From: Pseudomonas mendocina
GTDB taxonomy: Bacteria > Pseudomonadota > Gammaproteobacteria > Pseudomonadales > Pseudomonadaceae
Reading direction: 5' to 3'
Assembly: GCF_003008615.1 (NCBI RefSeq)
Contig: NZ_CP027657.1
Span: forward strand, 744,001-808,000
DNA length: 64,000 bases
Positions 62,833 to 64,000 of this stretch are shown here, piece after piece. A model generated the notes under the pieces. It made no database searches, had not been told where the DNA came from, and worked only from the letters and a program-made list of their open reading frames with translations. Position numbers and translations under genes: made by a program. Positions within the stretch are counted from its first letter, which is position 1; each line of letters begins with the position of its first letter.

Positions 62833-64000
62833 TCACCCGTTCGATTTTTCCAAGCCGTAGCGCACCTGCAATTGCTGTGCATAAGCCTGCCATTGCTGAA
62901 GCAATTGCAGCTGGCCCGGACTGCAATTGCCACACCTCTCCTCGAGTGCCAACTGAAATTGCGCCAACGTATTGGGCGCGCCAAACTCCGGGTTACTCAG
63001 GCGTTGACGGCAAAAGTCCGTCCAGCGTTGCCGCTCGGGCGGTGAAAGCGTTTCCGGGAAGTTGCGTGCACGGTAGCGAAACAACAACTCGGGCAGGCGT
63101 GCGTCGTCGAATGGCCAGTCTCGCGAAGCCAGCTCCTGCGGTTGAGCATTGCGCACCTGCTCACACAGACGGCGGTCACGATCGCCTATGAACCCATCGT
63201 ATAGCTGCTGCTCTGGGTCAGAGCTGCCAGCGAATCCTTCCTCGTGGTAAATCGTCGCCAGCTTGTCCTGCCATAGCGCCTGTGCCGTCCTGAGCATTTC
63301 GGCATTACGCTCGCAGAGCGACCACTCCAGCCTCAGGCGCTGTCGATCCGCATCACGTAGCACAGACAAGGGGGCGACCACCGGGCAGCGATTGATATGC
63401 AGCAGTTTCAGCGGGACTGGCGTCTCCCCCTCTGCAAGATCCTCGTGGCGAGTGTATAGACGACTGCGCAAGGTCTCGGCATCCAGATCCAGCAACACGC
63501 TCGGATCAGCCTGCAGATCGCAGACGATCAATGCATTGCGGTTACGCGGATGCCAGGCCAGCGGCAGGACCGGCGCGAGGTAATGACGCACAGCCGAGAA
63601 ACGCCCGGAAACATGCAGCAGCGGCTGCAGCAGGCGAATCTGATCCATCACCCGCTGCTTGCTGCGCAACTGATAGAGGAAGTCGTACAGACGCGGTTGG
63701 CGCTCACGCAGCAGACGAGCCAAGCCAATGGTAGCGCGCACGTCGGAAAGCGCATCGTGGGCCTGACCATGATCGATGCCGTTGGCTTGCGTCAGGCGCT
63801 CCAGCTTGAGCGTCACCCGCCCATCCTCTTGCGGCCACTCGATACCCTCGGGGCGAAGCGCGTATGCCGTGCGCACCAGATCGATCAGATCCCAGCGGCT
63901 GTTACCCCCTTGCCATTCACGGGCATAAGGGTCGAAGAAGTTGCGGTAGAGGCTGTAACGGGTCACCTCATCATCGAAGCGCAGGCTGTTGTAGCCGGCA
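62833..64000 (-). CDS. sbcB: exodeoxyribonuclease I, C-terminal part (5' end outside window)
   Basis: The frame is open to the window edge and encodes about the last 388 residues. GYNSLRFDDEVTRYSLYRNF (in part), NSRWDLIDLVR, YALRPEGIEWP and GQAHDALSDVRATI, with the DnaQ-fold catalytic Asp, are clear SbcB blocks. ExoI degrades single-stranded DNA 3' to 5' and acts in mismatch repair and recombination. The SH3-like and C-terminal domains follow in the normal order. The N-terminal exonuclease motif I is not visible. Confidence 0.95.
   Translation of the reverse strand, partial: AGYNSLRFDDEVTRYSLYRNFFDPYAREWQGGNSRWDLIDLVRTAYALRPEGIEWPQEDGRVTLKLERLTQANGIDHGQAHDALSDVRATIGLARLLRERQPRLYDFLYQLRSKQRVMDQIRLLQPLLHVSGRFSAVRHYLAPVLPLAWHPRNRNALIVCDLQADPSVLLDLDAETLRSRLYTRHEDLAEGETPVPLKLLHINRCPVVAPLSVLRDADRQRLRLEWSLCERNAEMLRTAQALWQDKLATIYHEEGFAGSSDPEQQLYDGFIGDRDRRLCEQVRNAQPQELASRDWPFDDARLPELLFRYRARNFPETLSPPERQRWTDFCRQRLSNPEFGAPNTLAQFQLALEERCGNCSPGQLQLLQQWQAYAQQLQVRYGLEKSNG

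Overview
The window is high-GC gammaproteobacterial DNA from a Pseudomonas sensu lato chromosome, probably the mendocina/oleovorans/pseudoalcaligenes group; the group assignment is inferred. The strongest anchors are at the right end. A 124-residue MvaT nucleoid protein sits between a purU-type gene and exonuclease I (sbcB), near a Pct-type amino-acid chemoreceptor, as I remember from other pseudomonads. I saw no rRNA, tRNA, CRISPR array or intact transposase gene.

Layout. 1-9175: 3' end of nhaA, then one 2880-residue cyclic beta-1,2-glucan synthase. 9222-26820: an accessory island. It holds an IclR regulator divergent from a DAO-type oxidase, then an 11-gene minus-strand operon: polyamine-type ABC importer, glycosyltransferase, two cupins, AmgK-like sugar kinase, aldehyde dehydrogenase, GlmU-like uridylyltransferase and a second aldehyde dehydrogenase. 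A GntR regulator with two winged helices diverges from it, followed by a second glycosyltransferase, a PuuB-like oxidase and a third cupin. 26821-27045: a MITE-like element whose 3-bp duplication is the cupin stop codon. 27073-33031: a CBM9-like protein, a FecBCDE-type importer and a two-component system. 33482-41210: purU-folD-soxBDAG and an IclR regulator, for sarcosine-type demethylation and one-carbon disposal. 41602-44489: an HBM chemoreceptor and an SH3/cysteine-peptidase-like protein. 44646-48236: a di-haem/imelysin/DUF1513 operon, probably iron related. 48673-56157: a hexuronate module with uronate dehydrogenase, lactonase, TRAP transporter, EamA permease, FadR-type regulator and epimerase. 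56402-64000: mostly core genes (HerA-like ATPase, chemoreceptor, CBS protein, PurU, MvaT, SbcB).

The best candidate for an undescribed system is the 11.4-26.8 kb divergent cluster. A kinase that phosphorylates sugars at C1 plus a sugar-1-phosphate uridylyltransferase would make a UDP-sugar. Two GT1 paralogues, both lacking the usual catalytic His and the usual donor-binding Gln, could attach it to an amine brought in by the Pot-type importer. FAD oxidase and aldehyde dehydrogenases would then oxidise the product. This resembles the gamma-glutamyl (Puu) route with a sugar in place of glutamate. Families and gene order are seen in the sequence; the pathway and substrate are inference.

Regulatory and repeat structure includes three matching operator-like sites around the uronate genes, a family of dispersed palindromes containing GGTGCGC/GCGCACC, two strong intrinsic terminators and a candidate Fur box.
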